NCBI GenBank assembly: GCA_002454195.1
Contig: DKIJ01000036.1
Span: forward strand, 1 to 21,749
Direction of reading: 5' to 3'
Source of the DNA: Flavobacterium sp. UBA6721
GTDB lineage: Bacteria; Bacteroidota; Bacteroidia; Flavobacteriales; Flavobacteriaceae
Length of the DNA stretch: 21,749 bases
The notes below the pieces were generated by a model. That model saw nothing but the letters and a program-made list of their open reading frames with translations. It was not told where the DNA came from and made no database searches. Positions 7,858 through 17,761 of this stretch are shown here, one piece after another (the first letter of the stretch is position 1; every line of letters begins with the position of its first letter). The position numbers and the translations under genes are program-made.

Positions 7858-7897
7858 AAAATCTCTAATTGAATTCCTCAATTCAATTAGAGATTTT
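7858..7897 (-). terminator. Terminator of the LamG surface-protein gene
   Basis: A perfect hairpin with an 18-bp stem (7858-7875 with 7880-7897) and a CCTC loop is followed on the minus strand by a run of T (complement of the A-run 7853-7860). It lies 36 bases beyond the stop of the gene ending at 7933 and separates that gene from the flavin operon. Confidence 0.9.
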
Positions 7898-7932
7898 AAA
7901 AAAACACAACAAACTAATTTATGAAAATGATA

Positions 7933-10900
7933 TTATTCAACTAGAATTTTTTTAGTGAATTCTCCATTAGTAGTTTCCACTTTAACAATATAAACACCAA
8001 TTTTTCCTTTTTTGAAATGAACTTGGATATTTGATTGATCTCTGTTTTCTTGAATCTTCCAACTTTCTATTTCATTTCCAGAGTCATTGAAAAGTCGAAC
8101 TTTGCTTACTCTACAATTTTCGATTTCATTATTGATCTTTATGATGTCTGTTTTTTGAATATGAGTAATTGATATTTTATAAACAGGTTCTTCAACTACA
8201 GGTGGAGCGTCCGCTGGATTAAAAAAGCGCAATGAAAATCTTGTTGTATTAGTTCCAGCTACCAGATTTACTTCATAAGTATTTAATCTAATATTATTGT
8301 ACGTATTTGTTTCACTATCGTAAATGTAAATAGGCTGGTTTGCATCAAAATTTTCTAAATCATCAATTTTAAATTTGACAATACCTTCAGCGTCTGTTTT
8401 TATACCAAGAGGGTAAGAGGCATTTTTATCAAAAGCGCCTACACCTTGAATTACAAATTTTCCGGTTCCAATTGAGAAAAATAAATCATTTGGAAGATTG
8501 TCAAAAAGATAGGCATCATAACCATAATCGATTTCGTCAGTAGCTTTCCCATCCATAAAACCTAATAAAATTTGTCTGTGGTAATCGTTGTGAGAGTTGA
8601 AGCCCAAACGTATTTTTTTATAGTTGTTAGCTTGAACAGGATCATTACCATTGTTTTGCCATAGTTGTTTGGTTTGAGCTGTTATTTTGTACATGGTATT
8701 TGAGTTAACCGCATCATCTTCTTTGTGGAAAGCTCTTTGATTGTTGTTATAGGTTATTGTTCCTCCAGCACCAGTTTTTCCAATTACAAAAAAGGCTTGC
8801 CCAACAGGTATATAACGATTTGGAATTCCTTTAGAAGGAGTTCCTAGTTTACTTATAAAGTCTACATTAGCAGAAGATGGAGCAACACCTCCTGTTAAAT
8901 TTCTTGTAGCATAACCTCCTTGATAGTCTTTTAAGACATGAGTGTTGTTTGTACTGTAATGTTCCCAAAAATAAATAGTTCCACTTATGGAATTGCTATT
9001 GTCGTTTATAAAAGCTTCACTATCTAAAGCACTAGGATAAGGATTTCCAGCTAATAATAATTGATCTGCACTTACGGAATTCGAAGTTATTAAGCCGTTA
9101 TTTGGTTTTCCAACAAATGTATAGTTTTGAGTAGCAGCTGGTGCTCCACTTCCTTTCATGGTGTAACCTTGACCAACTCTAATATCTGCGTTTTCATTAA
9201 ATCGAACCCAGTTTGCATAAGCATTAGAATAGTTGTCAAATTTATATAGCCAATAGCGAGCAATACTTATCGGCACTGTAGGCGAACCGTTATATCCTCC
9301 AATCCAATTGATAGTTTGTGGAGTAGTAGTTGTTCCATCTTTCATTACTCCTTTTACAGTATAACTTACATTATTGGTGGTTGTATTTATCGTTCCTACC
9401 GGAGAGCTCCAATAGTTGTAGTTGTATAGATTTGATTGTCCTTGTTGGTCTCTTTCGATATATCCTGAACTACTAACATCTAAATCGCTATCCATTGTTT
9501 GGATTAATTGTGATTTTCCTACCAAATCAATTTTTCCATTTAATTTTAAATAACTTGAAATTTCAATTTTCGAATTATTATTGGCACTAATAGCATTACT
9601 ATTCACTAATAAACCTAAAACAGTTTTGTTTCCAGCCGAAGTTATGTTATGTGAAGTCTCCACAATATTCCACTCAATTGGAGTCGAATTGTCAATACCT
9701 AAGCTGTATGGAGGATCCCAAACAGTGTAATTGGTCCAAGTTTCATCGGTTTCCCATTCACCATTTGCTCCAGAAGTATATGGAATAGGAGCTGTATCTG
9801 GTTCAGGAAGATAGATTCCTTTTAGTTTTCCATTATTGGCATTACCTGATTTGTCTACAAGGTATCCATTACTTACATCGTCGGCATTGTTCATTTGAAA
9901 ATATCCAGAAAGATTTGACCAATTCAATCCGCTAATATTTTTAGGAATAACGGCACCTTTAACGTTATTACTACCATCATTTTCGATTTCTTGATTCATC
10001 ATTCTTCGAATTTGGTCATTTGTTAATGCAATATTCCAAATGCGAAGTTCATCAATCCAACCATTAAAATAGTTGTATGGAACATCGGTATTTTGACTCA
10101 TAGCACCAATAATAAAATCAACACTATTTGTAGTAGGATTAACTCCAGAGGTAGTTTTTTCTAAAATACCGTCAACGTATAAATTATAATTTGATCCATC
10201 AAAAGTAACGGCAACATGATACCATCTGTCTGTATCAATACTATGAGTAGTAGTGATTGAATTGTTGTTCCAATTAAAGGAAATGATATTGTTTACTAAT
10301 TTTAAATCGTATCCATTTGTAGCTGTTGGACTAAGATGTTTCGATAAGATAGTTTGAGTATTGTTGTTAGTTTGATTGGATTTTATCCATGCTTCAATAC
10401 TGAAATTACCACTATCAAGATTGAATTTGTTTTTAAAATTAATATTATCGTCTACACCATCAAAATTAACTACATTACATAGTTCTAATATAACAATTAC
10501 CTCGTCCGTTGTACCGCAGCTTGTTGTCCATCTAAGTGTATAGGTTCCAATATTTGGACTGTAAAAAGTTGAAGTTGGACTCGTGTTATTGGAGAAAATT
10601 TCACCACCACCAGAAGGTCCACTTACTATAGACCATGTGCCAGAGGCTCCTGACGAGGCATTTAGTGTTACAGTTTCGCCACCGCAATAGGTTACTTGAT
10701 CAGGACCTGCTAAACTGGATAGACATGAACTGTTATCGATAGCTACTGTTATTGATCCATCAATAGGTTGTTGACATACGCTATTGTCGTATCCTTGGAA
10801 GAAATAATTAGCAAAAGATGTTCCTGATGTAGCTCCAGTACCAGTAATAACTCCCGTTTCTAAAGAAACTTCAGGATTACATCCAGCACTTAATAAAATG

Positions 10901-12846
10901 GCGCAATCTGTTGTAACATTCAAATTAAAACTTAAATCGGCATATACATATTCTGGATGATTGGCAGTAATAGGTAGGGTTCCTAAATTCCATAATATTC
11001 GGTTTGTTCCAGCATCATAATACGGTACATTACTGGTTGTAAAACCATTGTAAGTATGGTAGGTAATAGTACTTCCTGTATTAAATAAAGCTGTTGCAGG
11101 TATTGGTATAGAAACTAAAGTATTATTGGTAGCTTCAGTTCCTTCGTTTGTAATATTTAAAGAAAAGTTTATCGCTTGCCCTGGTAGTGCATTTAATACG
11201 GGAGGATTTGTTACGTTATTGATAGAATTGACACTTATTAATCCTTGTGGATCTGGGACATAGGAGTCTACCGACATTGCAAATCCAAAGATGGTATATA
11301 CCTCATAGGTCGATCCAAATCGAAAAGTTGTAGAGGTTTGATTGTTGCCAATTACTGTATTTCCTGCATTAGGGATGGTAAACATACTAAAATCAACCCC
11401 TGTGTTATTTTGTAAAATGGGGTCGCTAGCACCTGCAGTTGGTACAGGGTAGATAGAGGAGTTAAAGAAGTTATTTGTTGCGTTTCCGGTATGGTTTAAA
11501 GTTAAGTAATTAGTAGTATTATAAACATTTGGGTCTGCATTTAGTTTTTGTACAGCCAAATAATCACTTCCAGAATTGGTAGCTACGTCACCTTCAGCTG
11601 CCATTACTCCTAGTTTCATATTGACCTGACCGGATGCCACTGTTGTAAAACCAGAAATTGGAATATTTCCAAATTCTCCACCACCAGATCTTTGACCATT
11701 TACGTAGGCATAACCATCAAACAATGTTACAGCACGGCTTTTCATTAATGGGTTTTCGTATATTACAACCATAACCCATCCGCCAGAATATCCTGGATTA
11801 GAATTAGTTCCTTCTACTAATGCAATATCAGCAACAGTGTAGGCACCCGCTCCATGCGCTTTAACGTAATCGGTAACTTCTTGATAGCCAATAAAAATCC
11901 CACTATGTGCAGCCCCAGGAAAGAGTATATTTGTATTAGCCGTTATAGTAGTATAGGATGTTGCTCCCGGTCCTTTTAATGAAATAACTTTTTTGTCGTA
12001 GTTTTTGTTGATAGTTGTATAAGTTGGAACTGTTCCTGATACATTGATTGATGCAGAAGAGTCTATTGTAAAATCAGTGGAATTTGCCATTGATGTTAAC
12101 CTAAATAGATTGTAGATTGTTAGTGTAACAGTTCCATCAGTAATGGTATATGGAGTTGTGAAAGTAGCAGTAGAATTTGTACCATTAGTGGTTAAAGCTG
12201 AAGGTATTGTAGTCGCTGTACCCCCATTATATGTAACGGAAATAACATTTGTGTTAGGAAAAGTAAAAACATAAGATTTTCCTGGTGCTGTAAAAGTATA
12301 TATCGGATATCGCATATTACTACTACCTCCTCTTGAAACTGTTAATGTGAAAGAAGTATTAGTAATCGCTTGATTATGTTTTACGGTTGAATTTGTATTT
12401 ATTGATGTTGTACCAGTTTGCACTTGTTTTGACGTAGTAAAAGTATCAGCATCTTGCGATTTACCTGTCCAGTATAAACCTGCATAAATAATAGTTGAAC
12501 AATCTGGGTTGGCGCTGTTTTCACCACCATTGGTTAATTCCAGCGAAGCTTTAGATGAATTCCAAGTGTTAGAATCACCATCAATGTCAACATATTTCAT
12601 GGCATTTCCTTCGTTGTTTGTGCCATTAGCATAATTGTTTAACGTAAGATTCGTATTTTCTAACATGGTAAAATCTCCCTTGATATTGTAGATTACCTTA
12701 GAAGGGGTAGCAGTTGAAGTTCTTTGGCTAAAATTTACTTGAGGAGAGGTTACAGTTTGCCCATACACTGAACTTGCAATCACTATTAATAGTAAGGCAA
12801 GGTAGGTGTTAAGGTTATTTTTTGTTCTAGAGTGATGTTTTTTCAT
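7933..12846 (-). CDS. Large T9SS-secreted surface protein with LamG-like domain
   Basis: 1637 residues. A signal peptide lies in residues 1-29 (LALLLIVIASSVYGQ). Residues ~30-530 are a Ser/Thr/Asn-rich region with a conserved-looking block (VSLKGPG-like to GDVATNSGSDYL). Residues ~536-642 resemble a DUF11-type repeat (LNALPGQAINFSLNITNEGT). Residues ~712-790 are PKD/Ig-like (LAGPDQVTYCGGETVTLNAS). Residues ~792-960 are a concanavalin/LamG-3 domain (NFDGVDDNINF, FSIEAWIKS, WYHVAVTFDGSNYNLYVDG, FNGWIDELRIWNIALT). A Trp-rich module (GEWETDETWTNY) and a YNYWSSPVG motif follow near 1020-1150. The last ~80 residues are a T9SS type A sorting domain ending KGKIGVYIVKVETTNGEFTKKILVE-like, which directs secretion and anchoring. 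Probable adhesin or matrix protein; the LamG domain may bind carbohydrate. It appears to be monocistronic. Confidence 0.92.
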   Translation of the reverse strand: MKKHHSRTKNNLNTYLALLLIVIASSVYGQTVTSPQVNFSQRTSTATPSKVIYNIKGDFTMLENTNLTLNNYANGTNNEGNAMKYVDIDGDSNTWNSSKASLELTNGGENSANPDCSTIIYAGLYWTGKSQDADTFTTSKQVQTGTTSINTNSTVKHNQAITNTSFTLTVSRGGSSNMRYPIYTFTAPGKSYVFTFPNTNVISVTYNGGTATTIPSALTTNGTNSTATFTTPYTITDGTVTLTIYNLFRLTSMANSTDFTIDSSASINVSGTVPTYTTINKNYDKKVISLKGPGATSYTTITANTNILFPGAAHSGIFIGYQEVTDYVKAHGAGAYTVADIALVEGTNSNPGYSGGWVMVVIYENPLMKSRAVTLFDGYAYVNGQRSGGGEFGNIPISGFTTVASGQVNMKLGVMAAEGDVATNSGSDYLAVQKLNADPNVYNTTNYLTLNHTGNATNNFFNSSIYPVPTAGASDPILQNNTGVDFSMFTIPNAGNTVIGNNQTSTTFRFGSTYEVYTIFGFAMSVDSYVPDPQGLISVNSINNVTNPPVLNALPGQAINFSLNITNEGTEATNNTLVSIPIPATALFNTGSTITYHTYNGFTTSNVPYYDAGTNRILWNLGTLPITANHPEYVYADLSFNLNVTTDCAILLSAGCNPEVSLETGVITGTGATSGTSFANYFFQGYDNSVCQQPIDGSITVAIDNSSCLSSLAGPDQVTYCGGETVTLNASSGASGTWSIVSGPSGGGEIFSNNTSPTSTFYSPNIGTYTLRWTTSCGTTDEVIVILELCNVVNFDGVDDNINFKNKFNLDSGNFSIEAWIKSNQTNNNTQTILSKHLSPTATNGYDLKLVNNIISFNWNNNSITTTHSIDTDRWYHVAVTFDGSNYNLYVDGILEKTTSGVNPTTNSVDFIIGAMSQNTDVPYNYFNGWIDELRIWNIALTNDQIRRMMNQEIENDGSNNVKGAVIPKNISGLNWSNLSGYFQMNNADDVSNGYLVDKSGNANNGKLKGIYLPEPDTAPIPYTSGANGEWETDETWTNYTVWDPPYSLGIDNSTPIEWNIVETSHNITSAGNKTVLGLLVNSNAISANNNSKIEISSYLKLNGKIDLVGKSQLIQTMDSDLDVSSSGYIERDQQGQSNLYNYNYWSSPVGTINTTTNNVSYTVKGVMKDGTTTTPQTINWIGGYNGSPTVPISIARYWLYKFDNYSNAYANWVRFNENADIRVGQGYTMKGSGAPAATQNYTFVGKPNNGLITSNSVSADQLLLAGNPYPSALDSEAFINDNSNSISGTIYFWEHYSTNNTHVLKDYQGGYATRNLTGGVAPSSANVDFISKLGTPSKGIPNRYIPVGQAFFVIGKTGAGGTITYNNNQRAFHKEDDAVNSNTMYKITAQTKQLWQNNGNDPVQANNYKKIRLGFNSHNDYHRQILLGFMDGKATDEIDYGYDAYLFDNLPNDLFFSIGTGKFVIQGVGAFDKNASYPLGIKTDAEGIVKFKIDDLENFDANQPIYIYDSETNTYNNIRLNTYEVNLVAGTNTTRFSLRFFNPADAPPVVEEPVYKISITHIQKTDIIKINNEIENCRVSKVRLFNDSGNEIESWKIQENRDQSNIQVHFKKGKIGVYIVKVETTNGEFTKKILVE

Positions 12847-12925
12847 AAGCTATTTTTTTTAAATGATTGCAGTTAAGACGACCATTTTTAAAAATGAATT
12901 TTGTTCAAACAGTTAGTTTGATGTC

Positions 12926-12933
12926 CAAAATTA
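12926..12933 (-). promoter_or_regulatory. Candidate -7 box (TAATTTTG) for the LamG surface-protein gene
   Basis: TAATTTTG on the minus strand matches TAnnTTTG about 80 bases upstream of the start at 12846. The -33 element is not clear. Confidence 0.3.
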
Positions 12934-13180
12934 ATAAACCGCTTATAAATATCGATTAAGTGTTTAAAAAAGTCGATGAAATACACTTTTTTAGCTTTAA
13001 AAGTAAGTAAATATTTATGATAATAAATGTTTGTAATTTAATCTATTGTACAGATTATCAGTAGATATGATTAAAAATTTCCAATGGTTTGCTTTTTTAC
13101 TTTTTTTACAAATTCTTTTCAAATTTTAATGTTAGAGTGTTACTGAAAATGACTATTTAGATGACTGTTTTTTTATAAAA

Positions 13181-13218
13181 AAAAAACAGTAGTAAAACTG
13201 CATTTACCACTGTTTTTT
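13181..13218 (-). terminator. Terminator of the outer-membrane receptor gene
   Basis: Arms 13181-13196 and 13203-13218 pair over 16 positions with one A-C mismatch around a 6-base loop. On the minus strand the stem is followed by a T-run (complement of the A-run from 13177). A second 11-bp hairpin (13164-13174 with 13180-13190) shares its arm AAAAAACAGT, so two overlapping folds are possible. Confidence 0.8.
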
Positions 13219-13260
13219 AATGTCTTTTCGTTATTAATTTGAAGTCAAATCGTACTTCTA

Positions 13261-15624
13261 TTATAAAAATCCGCCACCTTGTGTTTCATTAGTGTCCCTT
13301 GTTTTTCTTTGTACAGCTTTGTTTTTACCAGTACCAAAACGATAATTAAAACCAACATAAACAGAACGGCTTTCCCAATTGAATTGGCCATATTGATCTT
13401 TAGGAATTTCTACTGTAAAACGATAGCGCATCGTTTTAAATAAATCACTAAATTTTAGAGTCACTGTTCCATTTCCTTTTAGAATAGTTAGACTTGAACC
13501 TAAATCTGCTTTCCACATTGGTTTACCTAATAATTGTAAACCTAAATCGCGACCTCTATACATTCCGAATAATTGGAAACGTAAATTTTTTGTTGCTTTG
13601 AATGTGTTGTTAATACGAGCATTTAAGGCTGTTACATCAGCCGAAACAGCTTCGTCAGAAACTACTCCTCTGATTTTTTTATTATAGGCATCTAAGCTAA
13701 TATTAGAACTAAACCATTTAGCAAAATCCAAAGTAGATGAAATTTCAAATCCATAAGCATTGTTGTCATTTAAGTTAGCATAAGATAGAATCTTCTTAGA
13801 CGCATCATTAGGATTTTCATATAAATTTCGTGTGATTTCAGAATTAATTCTTCGGTAGAAAAAGCCAGTAGTTATAGAACCATTTTTTAATTTTCGAGTA
13901 TAATTCAACTCATAAGAATAGGTAAATTGAGGCTGTAAAGCAGGATTCCCTTCGGAGTCAATTTGTGGCGTACTCCATTCTCTAATCGGATTTAATTGAT
14001 TAATGCTTGGTCTGTCCACACGTTTAGATACACTTAAATTAAATGAATTCTTTTCGCTTGGAGAATAATTCACATAAGCAGAAGGATATAGATTAAAAAT
14101 ATTGGTGTTAAAAGAAGCGCTTTCATCTTCTTTATTAAAAACAGCTTTTGCTTCAAAATGTTCTAAACGGGTTCCTGCTTGAATGTTCCATTTGCCCCAT
14201 TGTTTGGAATAGGTCGCATAGGCTGAATAAATATTTCGGTCAAAAACAAAGTCGGAATTAGGAATTTCGTCAACCTTGAATTTGTTCTTTGTACTTTCAA
14301 TTCTGCTTTCTAATCCTAGCTCTAATTTGCTGCTTTCGCTTATTGGATTTACATAGTCTAAATTTACCAAAGTGTTATTTCCTTTAGTGTCAATGTAATT
14401 GGTTTTTGGGTTGTATATATAAAAAGCGGCGTCTTCAATATTTTTAGTATTGTTTTGATTGATTTCCAGTTCCAGTGTGTGTCCTTCTTTTTTAAAGTTC
14501 GTTTTATAATCTAAGTTATAAGTTTGTCCCAGGTTGTCAACAGCATTTAAGAATAATTGATTGATGTCTTGTTGATTCACAAAGTCGATGTAAGTTTCCG
14601 AATAGCCTTTTGCATCGAAAAAATTTTGATTAGTATAAAAGGAGATGGTGTTTTTTTCGTTCCAATAGAAATCAAAGCCCACTTTGGCAAGGTGTGAAGT
14701 GTTTTTATCTGTAAAAACATATTTCTGAAAATCTTCTTCACCAGATTCGGTAGTAAAGATGTTACCATTATTGTTGTATTTTCCATGATTCAATCCATAA
14801 TTGGCAAACCAATTGAATTTTCCTGATTTATAATTCATATCAAAAGATGAATTTACTTTTGGCGTTATAGCAAATGTAACTCCGTTATTCACGCTTCCAT
14901 TAAAACCAATTTTGGTGTTTTTATTTAAAACAATGTTGATCATGCCGCTCATTCCTTCGGGATTGTATTTTGCCGAAGGATTTGTGATAAGTTCAATTTG
15001 TTTAATAGAAGCAGATGGAATTTGTTGAAGCACTTGTGCTGCATCCATGTTGGTCGGTTTTCCATCAATTAAGATTTTTACATTAGTGTTTCCTCTTAAA
15101 CTTATGGCGTTTGTTTGAGGATCAACACTTACAGAAGGAATATTGTTCATGATTTCGGCAGCTGTTGCTCCAGCAGATATTAAATCTTTCCCCACGTTGA
15201 TTACTTTTCTATCGATTTTTTGCTCTACGATCGACTTTTCACTCACAATTTCTACGCTTTTCAATTCAATAGCATCTTCTTCAATGGCTATGGTGTTGAG
15301 ATTTAAAGATTTGTTTTTGTCTGTAAGTGAAATGATTTTACTGACCGTTTTGTAACCCATAAATTGTACTTCTATTTTATAAGTTTCCAATTCTAAGTTT
15401 TTAAAAAAAAACAAACCTTTTTCGGAAGTAACACCGCCTGTAATTACTTTGTTGTTTAGCAGTATTGTAATATTTACAAATGGTAAAGGTTCATTTGTTT
15501 TTTTGTCGATAACTTTTCCTGAAATGCTTCCAGGAGCTTCTGTCGCAGGAATGGGGTTTGGATGTTTAGCTATCATGGATACGATGTTTCCAATGAAGCA
15601 AAGTAATAAGAGTTTTAGTTTCAT
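13261..15624 (-). CDS. TonB-dependent outer-membrane receptor, outer membrane beta-barrel family
   Basis: 787 residues from the chosen start at 15624. A signal peptide (MKLKLLLLCFIGNIVSM) is followed by a carboxypeptidase-regulatory-like domain (~33-118; SISGKVIDKKTNEPLPFVNI, YKIEVQFMGYKT). Next is a plug (~130-236; NIPSVSV, ISLRGNTNVKILIDGKP, IELITNPSAKYNPEGMSGMI), then a long beta-barrel with alternating aromatic strands (OMP_b-brl_3 type). The C-terminal tail is charged and ends GGGFL, as is common in this subfamily. It transports or senses an unknown ligand across the outer membrane. No SusD partner gene is adjacent, so a polysaccharide-utilisation role is not supported. An ATG at 15666 is in frame, but it would put a non-hydrophobic leader before the signal peptide and overlaps a TATATTTG promoter box; 15624 is preferred. 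Confidence 0.9.
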   Translation of the reverse strand: MKLKLLLLCFIGNIVSMIAKHPNPIPATEAPGSISGKVIDKKTNEPLPFVNITILLNNKVITGGVTSEKGLFFFKNLELETYKIEVQFMGYKTVSKIISLTDKNKSLNLNTIAIEEDAIELKSVEIVSEKSIVEQKIDRKVINVGKDLISAGATAAEIMNNIPSVSVDPQTNAISLRGNTNVKILIDGKPTNMDAAQVLQQIPSASIKQIELITNPSAKYNPEGMSGMINIVLNKNTKIGFNGSVNNGVTFAITPKVNSSFDMNYKSGKFNWFANYGLNHGKYNNNGNIFTTESGEEDFQKYVFTDKNTSHLAKVGFDFYWNEKNTISFYTNQNFFDAKGYSETYIDFVNQQDINQLFLNAVDNLGQTYNLDYKTNFKKEGHTLELEINQNNTKNIEDAAFYIYNPKTNYIDTKGNNTLVNLDYVNPISESSKLELGLESRIESTKNKFKVDEIPNSDFVFDRNIYSAYATYSKQWGKWNIQAGTRLEHFEAKAVFNKEDESASFNTNIFNLYPSAYVNYSPSEKNSFNLSVSKRVDRPSINQLNPIREWSTPQIDSEGNPALQPQFTYSYELNYTRKLKNGSITTGFFYRRINSEITRNLYENPNDASKKILSYANLNDNNAYGFEISSTLDFAKWFSSNISLDAYNKKIRGVVSDEAVSADVTALNARINNTFKATKNLRFQLFGMYRGRDLGLQLLGKPMWKADLGSSLTILKGNGTVTLKFSDLFKTMRYRFTVEIPKDQYGQFNWESRSVYVGFNYRFGTGKNKAVQRKTRDTNETQGGGFL

Positions 15625-15663
15625 GATTGTATTTTTTTGAATTTTTGTTTCTAGTTGACAATG

Positions 15664-15671
15664 CAAATATA
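15664..15671 (-). promoter_or_regulatory. Candidate -7 box (TATATTTG) for the receptor gene
   Basis: TATATTTG on the minus strand matches TAnnTTTG and gives a leader of about 30 bases before the ATG at 15624. It overlaps the alternative upstream ATG at 15666, arguing against that start. No good -33 TTG was found. Confidence 0.4.
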
Positions 15672-15811
15672 CATCTTTTAGATAATACTTTGTAATACAT
15701 AGTACTGTTTTTTATAAAAAAATAATCTCTTACAAATTAATGAGCTCGAATTAGAAGGTTTTTTGGGGAAATTTATCTTCTTTTCTGATTTTCATATCCG
15801 TCTATAATGAT

Positions 15812-15819
15812 TATCTTTG
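15812..15819 (+). promoter_or_regulatory. Candidate -7 box (TATCTTTG) for argS
   Basis: TATCTTTG matches TAnnTTTG, is identical to the box in front of ffh, and lies 25 bases before the argS start. The -33 position reads TTT instead of TTG. Confidence 0.5.
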
Positions 15820-15844
15820 CGCACTTTAAAAATTCATATACAAA

Positions 15845-17623
15845 ATGACATTATCACAAACACTTACGCCATCTATAAAAAATGCTATTCAGGTTTTGTT
15901 CGACATCGAAGTTGATAAAGTTGAATTTCAGGCAACACGTAAGGAATTTGAAGGCGATATTACGATGGTAATTTTTCCTTTGTTGAAAATCATAAAAAGC
16001 AATCCAGTAGAATTAGGGAATAAAATAGGAAACTATTTAGTAGAAAATGTAGCTGAGGTTGCCAAATTTAATGTGGTTTCTGGATTTTTAAATATTGTAA
16101 TTTCGGATATTTATTATTTGAATTTTTTCAACGAAATTAAAGATGATGTTGACTATGGTTTTGTAACTCCAAGTCCAGATGACAAAGCAGTTATGGTAGA
16201 ATATTCTTCTCCTAATACAAACAAACCATTACATTTAGGTCACGTACGTAATAATTTATTGGGTTATTCGGTAGCTGAAATTATTAAAGCTTCCGGTAAA
16301 AAAGTATATAAAACACAAATTATCAACGACAGAGGTATTCATATCTGTAAGTCGATGTTAGCTTGGCAAAAATTTGGTAAAGATCAAACTCCAGAATCTA
16401 CTGGTTTAAAAGGGGATAAGTTGGTTGGAAATTTCTATGTAGCTTTTGATAAAGCATATAAAGAAGAAATTAACCAATTAATGACTGAGGGAAAAACCGA
16501 AGAAGAAGCAAAAAAACAAGCGCCAATTATTTTAGAAGCTCAGGATATGCTTCGCAAATGGGAAGCTGGAGATGAAGAAGTAGTGTCCCTTTGGAAAACC
16601 ATGAACCAATGGGTTTATGATGGTTTTGCTACAACCTATAAGAATATGGGTGTTGATTTTGATAGTTATTACTACGAAAGCAATACTTATTTGTTAGGAA
16701 AAGATGTAGTTCATATGGGATTGGAAAAAGGAATTTTCGAAAAAGATCCTGATGGTTCAGTTTGGATTGATTTGACTGCTGAAGGTTTAGATCGTAAAAT
16801 TGTATTGCGTTCTGACGGTACAGCGGTTTACATGACTCAAGATATTGGAACGGCTATCCAACGTGTAAAAGATATGCCGGATGTAGGAGGGATGGTTTAT
16901 ACAGTAGGAAATGAGCAGGATTACCACTTTAAAGTGTTGTTTTTAATCCTGAAAAAATTAGGTTTTGAATGGGCTGATAATTTATTTCACTTATCGTACG
17001 GAATGGTGGATTTACCTTCTGGAAAAATGAAATCACGTGAAGGAACTGTGGTTGATGCTGATGATTTGATGAAAGATATGAGTGATACCGCTCAGCAAAT
17101 TTCGGAAGAATTAGGGAAGCTAGACGGTTATTCAGACGAAGAAAAAGCGAAGTTGTATAAAACTATCGGAATGGGAGCTTTGAAATATTATATTTTGAAA
17201 GTAGATCCTAAAAAACGTATTCTTTTTAATCCTGAAGAATCAGTCGATTTTGCTGGGAATACAGGACCTTTTATTCAATATACCTATGCTCGTATTCAAT
17301 CGATTATAAGAAAAGCTGATTTTGACTTTTCTAATGTAACTTCTATTAATAGTATTCATGAAAAAGAGAAAGAATTGCTAAAACAATTACAATTATTCCC
17401 TGAGATAATTCAAAATGCAGCTCAAAATCATAGTCCGGCTTTATTGGCTAATTATACCTATGATTTGGTTAAAGAATACAATTCATTCTATCAGGCAGTA
17501 CCCATTTTAGGTGAAGCCGATTTAGAAATTAAAAAGTTCCGCGTTCAATTGTCTCAAAAAGTTGCGGATACAATTGCAGCATCTTTCAGACTTCTAGGAA
17601 TTGATGTTCCAGAGAGAATGTAA
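15845..17623 (+). CDS. argS: Arginyl-tRNA synthetase
   Basis: 592 residues, normal for bacterial ArgS. It charges tRNA-Arg with arginine in the cytoplasm. The N-terminal Add-1 tRNA-binding domain (~5-90) contains EFEGDITMVIFPLLK. The class I signature is SSPNTNKPLHLGHVRNN with HLGH at 130-133. The second signature, KMSKS-like, is GKMKSREGT with K394, M395, K396, S397, R398. The C-terminal DALR anticodon-binding domain includes YTYARIQSIIRKA and ends IDVPERM. It stands alone on the plus strand, divergent from the receptor gene, with its own -7 box and terminator. Confidence 0.98.
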   Translation: MTLSQTLTPSIKNAIQVLFDIEVDKVEFQATRKEFEGDITMVIFPLLKIIKSNPVELGNKIGNYLVENVAEVAKFNVVSGFLNIVISDIYYLNFFNEIKDDVDYGFVTPSPDDKAVMVEYSSPNTNKPLHLGHVRNNLLGYSVAEIIKASGKKVYKTQIINDRGIHICKSMLAWQKFGKDQTPESTGLKGDKLVGNFYVAFDKAYKEEINQLMTEGKTEEEAKKQAPIILEAQDMLRKWEAGDEEVVSLWKTMNQWVYDGFATTYKNMGVDFDSYYYESNTYLLGKDVVHMGLEKGIFEKDPDGSVWIDLTAEGLDRKIVLRSDGTAVYMTQDIGTAIQRVKDMPDVGGMVYTVGNEQDYHFKVLFLILKKLGFEWADNLFHLSYGMVDLPSGKMKSREGTVVDADDLMKDMSDTAQQISEELGKLDGYSDEEKAKLYKTIGMGALKYYILKVDPKKRILFNPEESVDFAGNTGPFIQYTYARIQSIIRKADFDFSNVTSINSIHEKEKELLKQLQLFPEIIQNAAQNHSPALLANYTYDLVKEYNSFYQAVPILGEADLEIKKFRVQLSQKVADTIAASFRLLGIDVPERM

Positions 17624-17633
17624 TTACAGAATT

Positions 17634-17660
17634 AAAACGGCTTCTTTTTGAGGTCGTTTT
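17634..17660 (+). terminator. Terminator of argS
   Basis: A 10-bp stem (17634-17643 with 17651-17660, two G-T wobbles) with a 7-base loop runs into TTTTTGTGTTT, 10 bases after the argS stop. Confidence 0.75.
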
Positions 17661-17690
17661 TGTGTTTAATAAAGTGTAAAATCAATGCCA

Positions 17691-17732
17691 ATAAACTAAT
17701 TATGTAATTGTCTAATTATCTAATTAGTTTAT
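17691..17732. repeat. 12-bp inverted repeat around the ffh promoter
   Basis: ATAAACTAATTA (17691-17702) and TAATTAGTTTAT (17721-17732) are perfect complements separated by 18 bases. The right arm overlaps the start of the -7 box, and TCTAATTA is repeated directly at 17711-17718 and 17719-17726. It could be an operator; the AT content makes chance more likely than the length alone suggests. Confidence 0.5.
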
Positions 17733-17737
17733 CTTTG
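17708..17737 (+). promoter_or_regulatory. Promoter of ffh (TTG-N19-TATCTTTG)
   Basis: TTG at 17708-17710, a 19-base spacer and TATCTTTG at 17730-17737 match the Bacteroidetes -33/-7 consensus exactly. The expected transcript starts near 17744, about 18 bases before the ATG at 17762. A 12-bp inverted repeat surrounds the -33 element. Confidence 0.75.
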
Positions 17738-17761
17738 CATTTCAAAAAAAATAACAATATC

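Larger units (their letters stand above)
12847..13260. other. 414-bp intergenic region without a gene
   Basis: No coding frame or RNA gene is seen. It holds the candidate -7 box of the downstream minus-strand gene and the terminator of the receptor gene; the AT-rich remainder (about 12940-13160) shows nothing recognisable. Confidence 0.6.

Noticed and set aside
14577..14786. Short minus-strand frame inside the receptor gene
   Set aside because: It is out of frame with the clear beta-barrel coding sequence and has no features of its own.
13261..15624. Part of a SusC/SusD polysaccharide utilisation locus
   Set aside because: No SusD-like lipoprotein or glycoside hydrolase gene is adjacent, and the receptor is of the general outer-membrane beta-barrel type.
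17708..17761. N-terminal extension of Ffh from a TTG codon
   Set aside because: The TTG fits the promoter -33 element and the extra residues do not belong to the SRP54 family.
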